Source: Glaciozyma antarctica PI12 (Eukaryota > Basidiomycota > Microbotryomycetes > Kriegeriales > Camptobasidiaceae). Taken from it: a stretch of DNA of 64,000 nt. A program made the position numbers and the translations under genes. Position 1 is the first letter of the stretch. Each line of letters starts with the position of its first letter. Positions 34,775 through 46,189 of this stretch are shown piece by piece. Below the pieces are notes generated by a model. That model was not told the origin of the DNA. It made no database searches and saw only the letters and a program-made list of their open reading frames with translations. The stretch lies in contig KZ627153.1 of assembly GCA_002917775.1 (NCBI GenBank), forward strand, positions 878,692 to 942,691, written 5' to 3'.

Positions 34775-37700
34775 ATGAAGTTTATGATTGACGAGCTCGA
34801 GGTTATCTTCCCATACGACAAGATCTATCCAGGTACGCTCCCACTTGGCGGCACAGCTTCAGTCGCGTCCTGAACTCTCCTTCAGAGCAATACGACTACA
34901 TCTGCGATCTCAAGCGGACGCTCGATGCTCAGGTTCGTTTACAATCTGCTCAGCCGATTCGTCCTCATGTTCTGCGCAGGGCCACTGCGTGTTGGAGATG
35001 CCCTCCGGAACGGGGAAGACCGTCTCGCTGCTCTCCCTTATCATCGCGTACCAACACGTGCGTCGTTCTTCCTCCCGTGCTTGCCTCCGAGCTGACGTTA
35101 CACGATTTGCAGCACGAGAAGCTGGCCGGACGACCAGAGCGCAAGCTGATCTACTGCTCGCGAACCGTTACCGAGATCGAGAAGGCGTTGGCGGAGTTGA
35201 AGCGGCTGATGGAGTATCGGTACGTCCTTCCTCTCCGCGAAGCCAGCCAGATGACTGATTATAGCTATAGGCATGAGCACGGCATCGATACTGAGGACTT
35301 CCTGGCATTGGGCTTGACGTCGCGGAAGAACCTTTGCGTGCATCCTTCGGTGCGCCCTCTCTGTCGGGCCGATGGACGCTAGCTTATGCCCGCACAGGTC
35401 TCGAAAGAGAAGAAGGGAAAGGTGGTCGACGCGCGTTGCAGGGATATGACGAACGGCGCAGCGAAGGCGAAAGCTGAGGCGGAACCGGGGAGTGTCGAGT
35501 TGTGCGCGTGGCACGAGGTACGTCCTTCGCTGCGAGAGATTGGGGAAAAGAGAAAAGAGCTGACGAAAGAACGCAGGAACTGGGGCTACTGGATCAGGAC
35601 AACATCATGCCGAAGGGTGTTTACACGATCGAGGACATCAAGGCGTACGGGATCGCGCACGGAATCTGCCCGTACTTTGCTGTTCGCCGAATGGTGCGCT
35701 CGCTTTGTCTCTCTTGCCTCCTCACGAGCTTACGAATAACGTAGATGGGCCACGTCGACGTCATCATCTACTCTTTCCACTACCTACTCGACCCCAAAGT
35801 CGCCGAACAAGTCTCGAAGGAGATCAGCAAGGACGCCATCGTCGTCTTCGATGAAGCTCACAACATCGGTCAGTCCTCGCTATTTTCTTTGGTCACGTCG
35901 CTGATTCTGAACGCGCAGATAACGTCTGCATCGAATCTCTCTCGATCGACCTCACACGCCCGATGCTTGACGCAGCGGGAAGGAGTGTGGAGACCTTGAC
36001 GCAGAAGATCGAGGAGTGCGTTCGCTTGCTCTTCCTGAGACGCGCTCGAGCTGATGACCGTGCGCAGGATCAAAAAGACGGATGCGAGCAAGTTGGAGGA
36101 GGAGTATCGGAAACTTGTGGACGGGTTGCAGGCGACGGGGGATCATGCGGAGGACGACGACTTTATGGCGAATCCAAGTGCGCACCTTTCGCGCTGAATC
36201 TGCCTTCGATAGCTGACGTCGAACTGCAGTTCTTCCGGCGGATATCCTGAGCGAAGCAGTTCCAGGGAACATTCGACGCGCTGAGCACTTTACCGCCTTC
36301 CTGGCTCGCTTCGTCGAGTATCTAAAAGTGAGCGCTCGCTGGGTTTCCCAGAAAGCCGAGCTGAGCTCTGAACGCAGACCCGAATGCGCGTCCTCCACGT
36401 CGTCGCCGAAACCCCTCTCTCATTCCTCCAGCACCTCAAAGACATCACCTTCATCGAGAAGAAGCCTCTCAAGTGCGCCCTCCCTTGACGGGATCCTCGC
36501 AGCAGCTCACTCCCCGTTCCAGATTCTGCGCCGAACGCCTGACCTCCCTCATCCGCACCCTCGAGCTCACTCGCATCGACGAGTACGCCCCTCTTCAAAA
36601 AGTCGCTGCCTTCGCCACGCTCGTAGCGACGTACGACAAGGGTTCGTCCTGCTCTCTCCCCCTATCTCCTACGCTAACCTCTCCGCAGGATTCCGCCTGA
36701 TCCTCGAACCCTTCGAGACGGACAATGCGACCGTTCCGAACCCCGTCTTCCACCTCGTCTGCCTCGACGCCTCCCTCGCCATGGCTCCCGTCTTTGAGCG
36801 CTTCTCGAGCGTCATCATCACAAGCGGAACGCTCTCCCCGCTCGACATGTACCCCAAGATGCTCGGATTCGAGGCGACGGTCATGGAGAGTTATGTCATG
36901 ACGCTCAGTCGCGAGTGCTTCCTGCCGCTCGTAAGTCCCTTCAGCTCGAGGCAGAAGAAGAGGCTGACCTTGCGCAGGTCATTACGCGAGGAGCGGACCA
37001 GGTCGAGATCTCGTCAAGGTTCGAAGTCAGGAACGACCCCGCCGTCGTGCGCAACTTTGGAACGATCCTCGTCGAGTTCTGCAAAGCCGTACCGGATGGG
37101 ATCGTCGCCTTCTTCCCGAGTTACCTCTACATGGAGAGCATTGTCTCAGCGTGGAACGAGATGGTGCGTTTCTTCTGCGCGCAGGGGTGAGGAGGACTGA
37201 TGAGGCGCGCAGAGTATCCTGAACGAGGCGATGAAGCACAAGCTCATCTTCATCGAGACGCCCGATGCGGTCGAGACGGGTGTGGCGCTGACGAACTACC
37301 GGAGGGTGCGTTGACACGGGGCGTTCCACCGAGATTCGGTGGCTGATCATCTGGCGCAGGCTTGCGACAACGGCCGAGGAGCGGTACTGCTCTCGGTTGC
37401 TCGAGGCAAGGTCTCGGAGGGGATCGATTTCGACCACAACTACGGACGAGCTGTCATCATGTTTGGCATTCCGTATCAGGTGCGTTCGCTGCTCGCTCGG
37501 GGAGATATGAGTTGTGACCAACTCGCTCCTTTTGCAGTACACTGAGAGCAGGATTCTCAAGGTCCGTCAGCTTTGTCAGCCCTACGAACGCCTGCTGATG
37601 CTTGTACGAACCAGGCTCGACTGGAGTACCTCCGCGACACGTACCGGATCCGCGAGAACGACTTCCTGACCTTCGACGCGATGCGACACGCAGCTCAATG

Positions 37701-38155
37701 CGTCGGGCGTGTCTTGCGAGGAAAGACGGACTACGGGCTCATGATCTTTGCCGACAAGGTACGTCGTCTCGCTTCTCGCTCTCCACCCTCGCTGACCACT
37801 CGCTCCAGCGCTTTGCCAAAGCCGACAAAGTTCGTCTCCTCCTCCGCTCTCCCGCCACCACTAACACGAACACCCCTCTCCATAGCGCGCCAAGCTACCA
37901 AAATGGATTGGTCAAACGATCAAGGACCCCGACACGAACCTCTCGACCGACATGGCGATCAACCAAGCGAAGCGCTTCCTCCGCGCGATGGCTCAGCCGT
38001 TCGAGCAGAGCTCCAAGAGCCTCTGGGGCCTTGAGGTAGTGCTGAAGAAGCAGGCTGCTGCGCGAGGGGAGGTAGTGGAGGAGGAGGGGGATTTCGATAT
38101 GGAGGGCGTGTTTGATGAGATTCCGGATGAGGCGCTCATGGAGATGGATCTGTAA
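34775..38155 (+). CDS. RAD3: RAD3/XPD (ERCC2) DNA helicase of TFIIH
   Basis: 5'-3' helicase of TFIIH for transcription initiation and nucleotide excision repair. Start at 34775 reads [21 protein letters not shown]. Motif I is [13 protein letters not shown], motif Ia IYCSRTV and motif [10 protein letters not shown]. The FeS-domain cysteines lie around KNLCVHP, ARCRDMT, ELCAWHE and HGICPYF. Helicase domain 2 has [44 protein letters not shown] and [25 protein letters not shown]. The C-terminus is acidic ([13 protein letters not shown]). About 17 short introns; every join I followed keeps the frame. It ends 24 bp from the stop codon of the convergent arrestin-like gene. Confidence 0.95.
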
Positions 38156-38179
38156 CGTCGTCTAATGTTGTGTTCGCAT

Positions 38180-40967
38180 CTACGCCCTAATCGCCGTTGT
38201 CCCAAACCCATCGTCGTCGTCCCACATCCCCGCCGCTTCAAGAAACGACGGCGGCAGCCTCATGGGCTCAAACTCGTCCAGCTCCCCTCGCATCCCAATT
38301 CTCGGATCAACATCACTATCACTCTCCCCCTCGCTAACAGCTTCCGGAGGTGGTTGCCGCGGGAGACTCGCTCCTCTCATCCGCTCCTTCTTCGGCGACC
38401 TCGCTCCGCTTGCGAGGGTCTCGATTTCAGGGGAACGACGTCGAGGAGTGAGATAGGTCGAAGGATCGGAGGGGCAACGTTGAGGATTTGGAACGGAGCT
38501 GGGGGAGGAATCTGGTTCGGCGGAACGACGTCGAGGGCCTGGGGCGCGAGGTTCGAGGAGGGGAATTGGGTCGTCCGAACGTCGTCGAGGGGGATCTGGG
38601 AATCGGGTACTGAGGGGGGAATGAGGAGAGGGTGCGATGCGAGCGAGAGGTGAGGGCTGGCGATACCGACCTAGAGGTGGTGGGTCGAATTCGAGGGGAG
38701 GTCGTGTGGTGGGAGGAGGGCTGGTCGGGAGTTGGAGATTGAGATTAGGTGTGACGAGGCTGATTTCGGAGGAGATACCAGCACTGGGGAGGGCTCGGGC
38801 TGAGAGCATGTACCTGGAAATTAAGCTCGTTAGCGGGCGCGCGGAGGAGGGGAGGGAGAGAGGAGACGTACGTGACGGAGACTCTGCACGTCCTGACGCT
38901 CCTCGTCTCGCTCTTCGGCGCCTCCAAGCTCCCCTCTACTCTCCAAACCGTAACCTCCTCAATATTCTCAACCCCACTCTCCCCCCTCCTCTCCGTGATC
39001 TTCTCCCCCAACGACTCATGCACCTCCTTCGTTCTCTTCCTCCCCGTACCACTAAAGACGACTCGGCGGTCGAGAGTAACTTGCGTGGCCTCGACGAGCC
39101 GCGTGAGGATTTCTTCGTTGAGATGGTGTGTCGGAGGGAGGGGGCCGAAGATGAAGGAGATGCGGTACGGGATCCGAACGACTGGTTCCTCTGTCGAAGG
39201 GCGGATCTGCCATGCGAGCTGAAGAGAGATGTCAGTGCGCGTTGCGCGAAAGATAAGAGCGAACGCACCTCGCTGCCTGTGATAGCGGCTGTTTGGTCCG
39301 CGACGAGGACGAGCTGGTTGAATCGGTTTCGTCGCCAGGGTCCATCCACAGTGCTATCCCGGAACCTCGGTCCCTCTACAGGCGGAACATTGACGAGGAA
39401 CGGGATCCTGAACCTGTTTCCAGGATCAGCGACTCTTAAATCTCGGCAGCGAAGGAGCGAGACGTACTTCTCCGTCGGACCCATCTTGAACTTTCCCCGC
39501 TTCTTGGCGACGAGTTCGACGCGGTAAGTGATGCAGAAAGAGGGGTGGCTGAAGCTGGGAGAGAGAGGAAGGGGGTCGGGACGGCAGTCGCAGTTTTGGA
39601 GTTCGGGGAGGATGGTGGACCAGGAGAAGGTGCTGAGGGGTTGGCCGTCGCTGTGCGCGAGTGGGGTAATGGGCGTGCAAATTGTGAGAAAGTCGTGGGT
39701 GTCTGGTGGTTCCTGTGCGTGGATTCGAGGTCAGCGAGGTCAGCAGGGGGAGCGGCGGGGGTACGCACGCCGTAGATGTGCGAATCCCCGATCATCCGGA
39801 CTTCGAGCTTGGCGAAGCTCGAAAGAGATGTCTTGGGCTTGAGCTCGAGGCGGAACTGGAAGACTTGGCTAGGCTTGAACTTGAGTCCGCTGTCCAGAGG
39901 AGGCGAGACCGAGAGCTGTTCCCTCGTCAGCTTTCGCACCCGTTGCGAGGAGCGAAATAACGAACCGTCATCGAGTTACTACTATAATCCCTCCACACAG
40001 GCAGCACCTCAATCTCAGGCTGCAGATGCGATCCATCATCAGCTCTCCGCACAACCCTCGACGAGCGAAACTCACCCTCAGCGACAGCATTGATTCCCTC
40101 CGCCTGACCATCCTCGCTCCCGCCGTCTCGCTCCCGGCTCCATCAACGCTCGTACCCGCACTCCCCGATCCTCTCCAAACGCTTCCCTCCCTGCTCGAAT
40201 ACCCCGGATCCCGAATCAGGTCCTCGTGAATCAGGTCCTCGGTATTCCGTCGGTGCCCTTAACGACAAGCTCCCGGCATGCAAGAGTGTCGGCAAAGTCG
40301 GTAGAGCGGGAAATCCGAGATATTCGCTTGTCGGGGAGTGATGCTTCGCAGGAGTGGAAGGTCGCCTAGGCGGAGGTCTCGATGGCTTCCGCGGCGGTGA
40401 AGGGAGTGGCTGATTCGGTGGCGGAGGGTAGTGCCAGGTGTGAGGCCCTAGAACGGGAGATCCAGCGGCGCTCCAGGCTTCGGAGGAGGGTGGGCTGGAG
40501 TAGGCGGAGGGAGGACTGGTGTAGTGCGAATGCATGCTGGCGCGGGAAGAGCTGGAGGAGGCGCGGGAGAAAGGGGCGTAGGAGCCTCTTCGGCTTGAAG
40601 AGAGGAGAGGAGAGGTCTGCACTTGGCACATCAGCTACCTAGCGTCCCCCCTTCACGAGAGAGAGGAACGTGCCGTCGACCGCTTCTTATGCCCGCACAA
40701 CGTGCAATCCCCCACCGTCCCTCTCACAAAAACAGTACAGGGACACTCCCTCCCGTCCTCCAGTCGATCCTTGCACCGCTCCAGCACCTCCTCCCCGCGC
40801 GCCTTGCGCTCCCTCGCCTCCTGCGTCGCCACCACTCGCGGGTTCGTGTGCCATTCTGGCGTGTGGTCGCAGAAATTGCAGGGCGCTGAGGGGTCGGTCG
40901 ATTCCGGCTTGTATTCTGGGCAACGGCAGCCGGGAAGTGAAAGGGAGTTGTTGCAGGCTGAAGACAT
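38180..40967 (-). CDS. Arrestin-fold protein with Cys-rich N-terminus
   Basis: Start at 40967 reads MSSACNNSLSLPG. A Cys/His-rich block follows (CRCPEYKP, CNFCDHTPEWH, CKDRLEDGRECPC, CTLCGHKKR) that could bind zinc. After a Ser/Pro-rich linker come two beta-rich blocks that look like an arrestin fold: DYSSNSMTLSVSPPLDSGLKF, FQFRLELKPKTSLSSFAKLEVRMIGDSHIYG, CITYRVELVAKKRGKFKMG, FRIPFLVNVPP and VRIPYRISFIFGPLP. The C-terminus is long, Pro/Arg-rich and disordered. Such alpha-arrestins usually recruit ubiquitin ligases to membrane cargo. I see no certain PPxY motif, so that role is inferred. In the linker the frame slips by one base at a GGGG run near 40202-40208. Confidence 0.65.
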
Positions 40968-43389
40968 GCCCGGGGAGTCGGACTGTGCGCTGGCGAGGAC
41001 GTCGTTCGCCTGAGGGAGAGTGCGGAAGGAGAACAAGCAGAGGAACTTGGAAGGGAACTATGTACGCCCCGTTGAGAGAAGGGGTCTTAGAGCAGAGTGA
41101 GCGGCTGCGCACTAAAGCAGCGCACGTGTGGGTTCGCTCAGTTCGAGGGTTGGCTCCGAGTCTTCTCAGCGAGCAGTATCCACCGACAGAGTCTGTAGTC
41201 AAAAGAGCAGTGCGTTGAAGAAGGGACAGTGTAGGGAAGGAAGCGACTTTAAGCTTCTCCGAGTTGAACTCTGTTGACCTCCGAGTCTCGGGGAGAACAG
41301 TTTCTTGATTTCCTGAGCATGGAAGCTGATGCGCAGTGGTTGCGGGAGTGGCTCGTTCGCATTCAGCTTGTTGTATTTCTGCAGAAGGAGCAGCAGAACC
41401 TGGAGGAGAGAACGTGCAGGCTGAGACGGCGGCGCGAGATGGTCACAGCTCTCCTTCGTCGACACTGGATTCCAGTACCCGTTGTTCTTCGAAACCAGCT
41501 TTTCTGCTTCTCGCGCGCCTACTTGACCTCCGTCGTCGCGCGTCGAGCGCGTACTCAGCCTGGTTTCGTGCGAGCTTCGTCCACCGTGGACCTTTTGTCC
41601 CGAATTCCTGGCTCTCTCGCTTCGCACTGATGCCGAACTCTCTTCGCTGTACACAACGCATCAATCCTACAGTCTGTCTGTATGTGCAACCACATTAACT
41701 ACATTGCGATAAATGAGGGACGGATGGAGAGGCGAAATTGCTCGGCTTCCGCGCTCAGGGCGCCGCTTGCCAGCTGCCTCTATCCCTTTCTCCTCGCTCT
41801 CGAAATGTCTGAACCAAGTGCAGAACTTTTGATGCGCTCATAGACTGCTTCTTTGCCTGATGGTACCGCGAGACGTGGAAGAGACAAGCCCAAACTTCGC
41901 ATGAATCAAGCTTGTTCATTCTCCCCGGCATTTCGCGCCACTCCACCCGCCCGAGACCAAAATGCTTCCTCCAACAGGTCCAGCCCAAACCTTTCTTCAA
42001 GCTCAAGCAAGGATGGGCTGAGGAAACGTCGCCGCTCCGACGGCGGACGGAGCGAATGTTGCGGAGCACCTCGCTATCTCTCTCTCGCCCTCCCAGCCTC
42101 GCAGACTTACCTGCACTGCCTCATATCTTAACTCAAATATCTATAAACTTTGTGTTGAATCTTTCTTTCTGGAGCCACCTGGAGCTGAAGAAGGGGAACC
42201 TGCGTGCAGAGTCATTTTTTAGATCACGACAAAGGGCGGGGAGGAGCCTGGTGGGGCGCGCTGTACGCAGGGTGCAGCCTCCACGTAATAGATACACAGG
42301 AACTAGCTGTATCAGAAGAGAGTGATCGCAAGACGCAGAGGCGGGATCGACTGTGGCGCAAGGCGGAGGGAACGCGAGTGCTCTCATTGTTCCTCGCCGA
42401 GTTGTTGCCCCAGTCGTACAGGCTTCCTCTCCTTTGCTTGGACTTCGAAAGAGGGTGTGTTGATCCTGAGATTCCTACTCTGCGGCGGGTCCTCTCAACC
42501 CTGGCCGTTCGCCGCGCTCTAGTCTTGCTCGAGCAGGTCTGTGACTCCACACACTTCGGATCAACCTTGTGCTCGGGTTGTAACATGATTCAGTGAGGTG
42601 AAAAACCCAGAACATATTACTGCTTATTGAAAACTAACGTCTAACGACGTGTTGAGAATTGTTTCTCAACCAATCTTTCGATCCTGGATCTCCTATCCAC
42701 GTAAGGTTTTTTGCTGAGCGTGTGAACGTGTAGAGTGGATGAAGTGCGTCCAAAAGGGGAGTGGTGAAAGGGAGCAGCGGCGTGTTCTCTCCGTCGTTTG
42801 AAGGAGCTTGTCAGCTCGCTCCACCTCGCTACCGCAGAGCGCCGTCGGTTGCTTGTTCGTCGCGCGAGACCAGAAGAGCCCTGCACTTTGGTACCGTAAA
42901 ACGTTCCAGCTCATGCCGCTCAGAGAGAAGAGGCTGGGAACAGGTCGAGCGAGGCTTCAACCGAAGCGGTGGAAGCCCTCGCAGCTCAACGTTCACGAGC
43001 AGGTGTAGCCTTCGAGCTGATTTTGGCCTTGAAGACTGCATTGCTGTATTGGAGTGAACCTCGAAAAGTGAGAGGAGCACCAAAGTCTTGACCAGGCACA
43101 GGACCTCGGTAGCATTCAGCAGTTGAGCGCGAGGAAGTCGCAGAAATCGGGCTGATTAGCTCCCAACGGCAAAGACGGAAAGGTGAGGTGTTCAGAGATG
43201 CTAGGTTCAAGATACTCAAGCAGCTGAGAGCAGTTGAGAGCGATCTCTCGAGCCAGCGAAGGAGGGAGGAGCCACCTCTCCCCCGAGCAAGTTCCTCCTC
43301 CTGGCCAATCCTGGCCTTCGTAAGGGCGACTCATAGTTGCTCTGCAAAACTGCTTTGCGAGATATTACACCTACAGCAATGTCTATAAT
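40968..43389. other. 2.4 kb intergenic region, no gene supported
   Basis: Lies upstream of the arrestin-like gene and downstream of PRM1, both on the minus strand. One plus-strand frame from an ATG near 41319 reads MEADAQWLREWLVRIQLVVFL and then a charged, coil-like stretch. It has no family match I recognise and no splicing signals. The part around 42130-42690 is more AT-rich than the rest and could hold a non-coding RNA, but I see no diagnostic motif. Confidence 0.35.
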
Positions 43390-46189
43390 CTAATCCTCAT
43401 CCTCCCCATCAAACGGCGTCGCAAACGGATTGACCGTCCTCCCCTTCGCGGGCCTCCCATCCCACGCACTTTCCGCCTTCAGCACCCCATCCACCTCCAT
43501 CACCGGAAACGCGCTCAAATCCCCCTTTCTCCCCACCGGCTTCGGCGACAACGGTCCCTGAACCTCCCTCCCTCCACCCAAATAATCGCCAAACGGGTCC
43601 ATCCTAGCTTTGTACGAACCCCTTGCGTCCGGCACAAATCCCCACCCCTCCGCTGCGCGCGAACGCCTGTCCCCGAAGCTCATCATTGAGGCGTTCCTGT
43701 CCGTGCTTCTAGTCGCGAGGTTCTTGAACGCGGCCGAGACAGCCGTTTTGAGCTTGGTCGGCAAGGCGATTCGCGCGCAAAGGTCCGTTTTCGCTGGGAA
43801 GCGATGCGGTGGCGGAGGAAGGGTTGGTCGTTCCTCCATCTCCCTCGCCTCGGGCTTGAAGAACTCGATGAGGGATCCCCAGGAAGCTCCTTCGCCCCTC
43901 GTCGGCGGGGCAGCGAGGGGAGTAGTCGGGGGGAAGCTAAACGTCGCCAGTTCGTGCGCGATTGGGGATTTGGGCGGAGAAGAGGACGCGCGGAGGTGGA
44001 AGGGACGGAGGTCGTACTTCTCCCCTCGACTTGCGCTCTCCGGCGCCGATCGACCCCTCCAGCGCATCCAGAGCTGCTCGCCACGATGCGTCCACCAGAC
44101 GCCGAAGAGTCCCACAGCGAGGACGAGGCCCCAGAGAGCGAGGCAGATGATGAAGCCTAGTCGTTGCTGTCGTAAAGATTGGGCGTAGCGATCGACCATG
44201 CGGTCGACGATGGAGGTGGTCGAGAGGGAGGAATTGGAGGCGTTGAGATCGTCGGTGAGCTCGGAAGTCCGGTTCGAGGAGAGGAGGAGGACGGAGGGGG
44301 AGACGGTAGGGAAGGAGATGTGAGCGTGCGAGTGGATGAAGTTGAGAGCGGTTTGGATGTTGGAGACTTTCGAGCCGATCAGGCACTGTGAAGGAGGTTA
44401 GCGAGGTTGAGGAAAGGTGAGAGGGGACTCACGAAGATGAGGTCGAGAGCGGGGTCGTTCAGAGGCGTCCCGGAGAAAGTGTCGTTGATAGCTCCCTGCG
44501 AAAGAAAGGCGTCAGCTCGGGCTCCATCAAGAGAGAAAGCAAGCCGCACAGTCAGTCCATCGTAGAACGCGTTTAGCGTCGAGTTGATCGCCTCGGACGT
44601 CCCATTAACCCATCCAAACTGCGCCTCCCATCAGCTCCACTTCCTCACCACCCTCGCGCAGATAACTCACCAGATCCTCATTCACCCCGTCCTGCAGCCC
44701 CATGATAAGCCTATTCGAATCCCTCGCAAACTCAACGCTCGTCTCGTTCATCCTCCCATTCACCGCCGCCAGCACCTGCGCACTGAAATCCCCGAATCCT
44801 TCACTCGCCGTATCCTGCACAGCCCGCCTCACCGGTCCCTCCACAATCGCCAGCTGAATCTGCACCATCAACAGCCCCGCGACTCCGAGGACGAGGAACA
44901 TCGTCGGCGCCGGATGAAAGACGTAGCTTCCCAGCCAATGCAGGCTCGCTCGTCGCTGCGGGGTGAGGCGAAATCGGTTCGCTAGTCGCGCGAGGAAGAG
45001 GGCGAGGGTAGGGTGTTCGGCGGCGGAGAGGAAGGCGAGGAGGTTGGGCGTCGAGAGGGCTTGTTCGGGGGAGACGGATCCTGAATCTACGCGCCAGGCG
45101 TCTCGGGCTCGTGCGACAGATTCCAGGTAGCACCGATAGCGGTAGCGTTCCCAGGAGGCGTTGAAGGCGATGAAGAGCGCTGCGAGGAGTGCCAGGATCC
45201 CGAGAGCGATGCGCGCGAATTTCGCCATTTCTTCCCCGGCAGAGGAGATGGAGGAGGTGTCGAGAGTGCTGCAGAGGTCGACGGATTGTTTGGCGGGAAC
45301 GGGGAGGAGCTCGATTGCGAGAGTGGCGTTGGAGAGGGAGGTGGAGACTTGGGCGCGGAGGGAGTCGATAGGAGTGGAGATGAGGGAGTTGAGAGAGGCG
45401 CGGAGGGAGTCGAGTGTTGGGAGAGACGAATTGAGGGATTCGAGGGAGGATAGGATGGAGGAGGGGAGGGTGACGTTGGAGAGGGCTGCGAGGGAGGGGA
45501 TTGTGATTTGAGGCGGGTCGATGTTGACTCTGCGAGCGATGTTAGTGCACGTTTCGTGAAGGAGAATTGCAAACATACCCAGGGAGGTCGTTGATGAGGC
45601 CAATCGAAGAGGAGAGCCCCGAATTGATCTCGGAGATGGCGTCCTGAATCTCGGTCCGCACGTCCTGGAAAGCGGAGGTAACGAAAGCCTCTGCTTCCTC
45701 CGTCCCAGCAATAAGGAGGTCTACGGATCCATGCACGACCAGGTTGAGCAAGCAAAGGAAGAGAGAGCGGTACATGTCTATGATGAATCTGCAACGCCAC
45801 CATCAGCTTCCTCCCCTCCGTCCTCCTGGGCCCACTCACATCGCAATCGACTTGATACTCAACAGCGTCACATCAATCACCGTCGCCGCTCCCTCCGTAA
45901 TTGCCTCCACGCTCTTTGCATTGAGCTCATTCACCCCGTCCGCCATGAAATGTGGCAGCGAAACTATGACGTTCGCGGCCCCCTGTACGCCCTGGCACGA
46001 AGCCTCGAAAGCACTCTTGGCATCGGTGACGAGGTTATCGATCGAGGCGAGGAGAAGGGAGAGGGAGATGGCGAGGAGGAGGAGGGCGAGGAACGCCTGG
46101 GAGAGCCAGGAGAGCGAGAGGTGGGCGCGCGGACCGAGGTACGGCTGGAGAGGGCGTGGAGGGGAAGGAGAGGAAGGAGGGTAGTTCAT
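43390..46189 (-). CDS. PRM1: PRM1-like plasma membrane fusion protein
   Basis: PRM1 proteins promote plasma membrane merger during mating. The layout fits: a short Pro-rich N-terminus, TM1 (AFLALLLLAISLSLLLASI), a large extracellular loop containing amphipathic stretches and N-glycosylation sites, TM2 (FARIALGILALLAALFIAF), a cytosolic segment with ESVARARDAWRV, TM3 (PAPTMFLVLGVAGLLMVQ), a second loop with NGRMNETS and FGWVNGTSEAINSTL, TM4 (RLGFIICLALWGLVLAVGLF), and a long basic cytosolic tail ending TPFDGEDED. About 850 residues. Five short introns with intact frame. Family assignment rests on topology and loop features and is good but not certain. Confidence 0.82.

Noticed and set aside
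41319-41630. Frame starting MEADAQWLREWLVRIQ
   Set aside because: Helical-looking but without family, introns or neighbours to support it; left as part of the intergenic entry.
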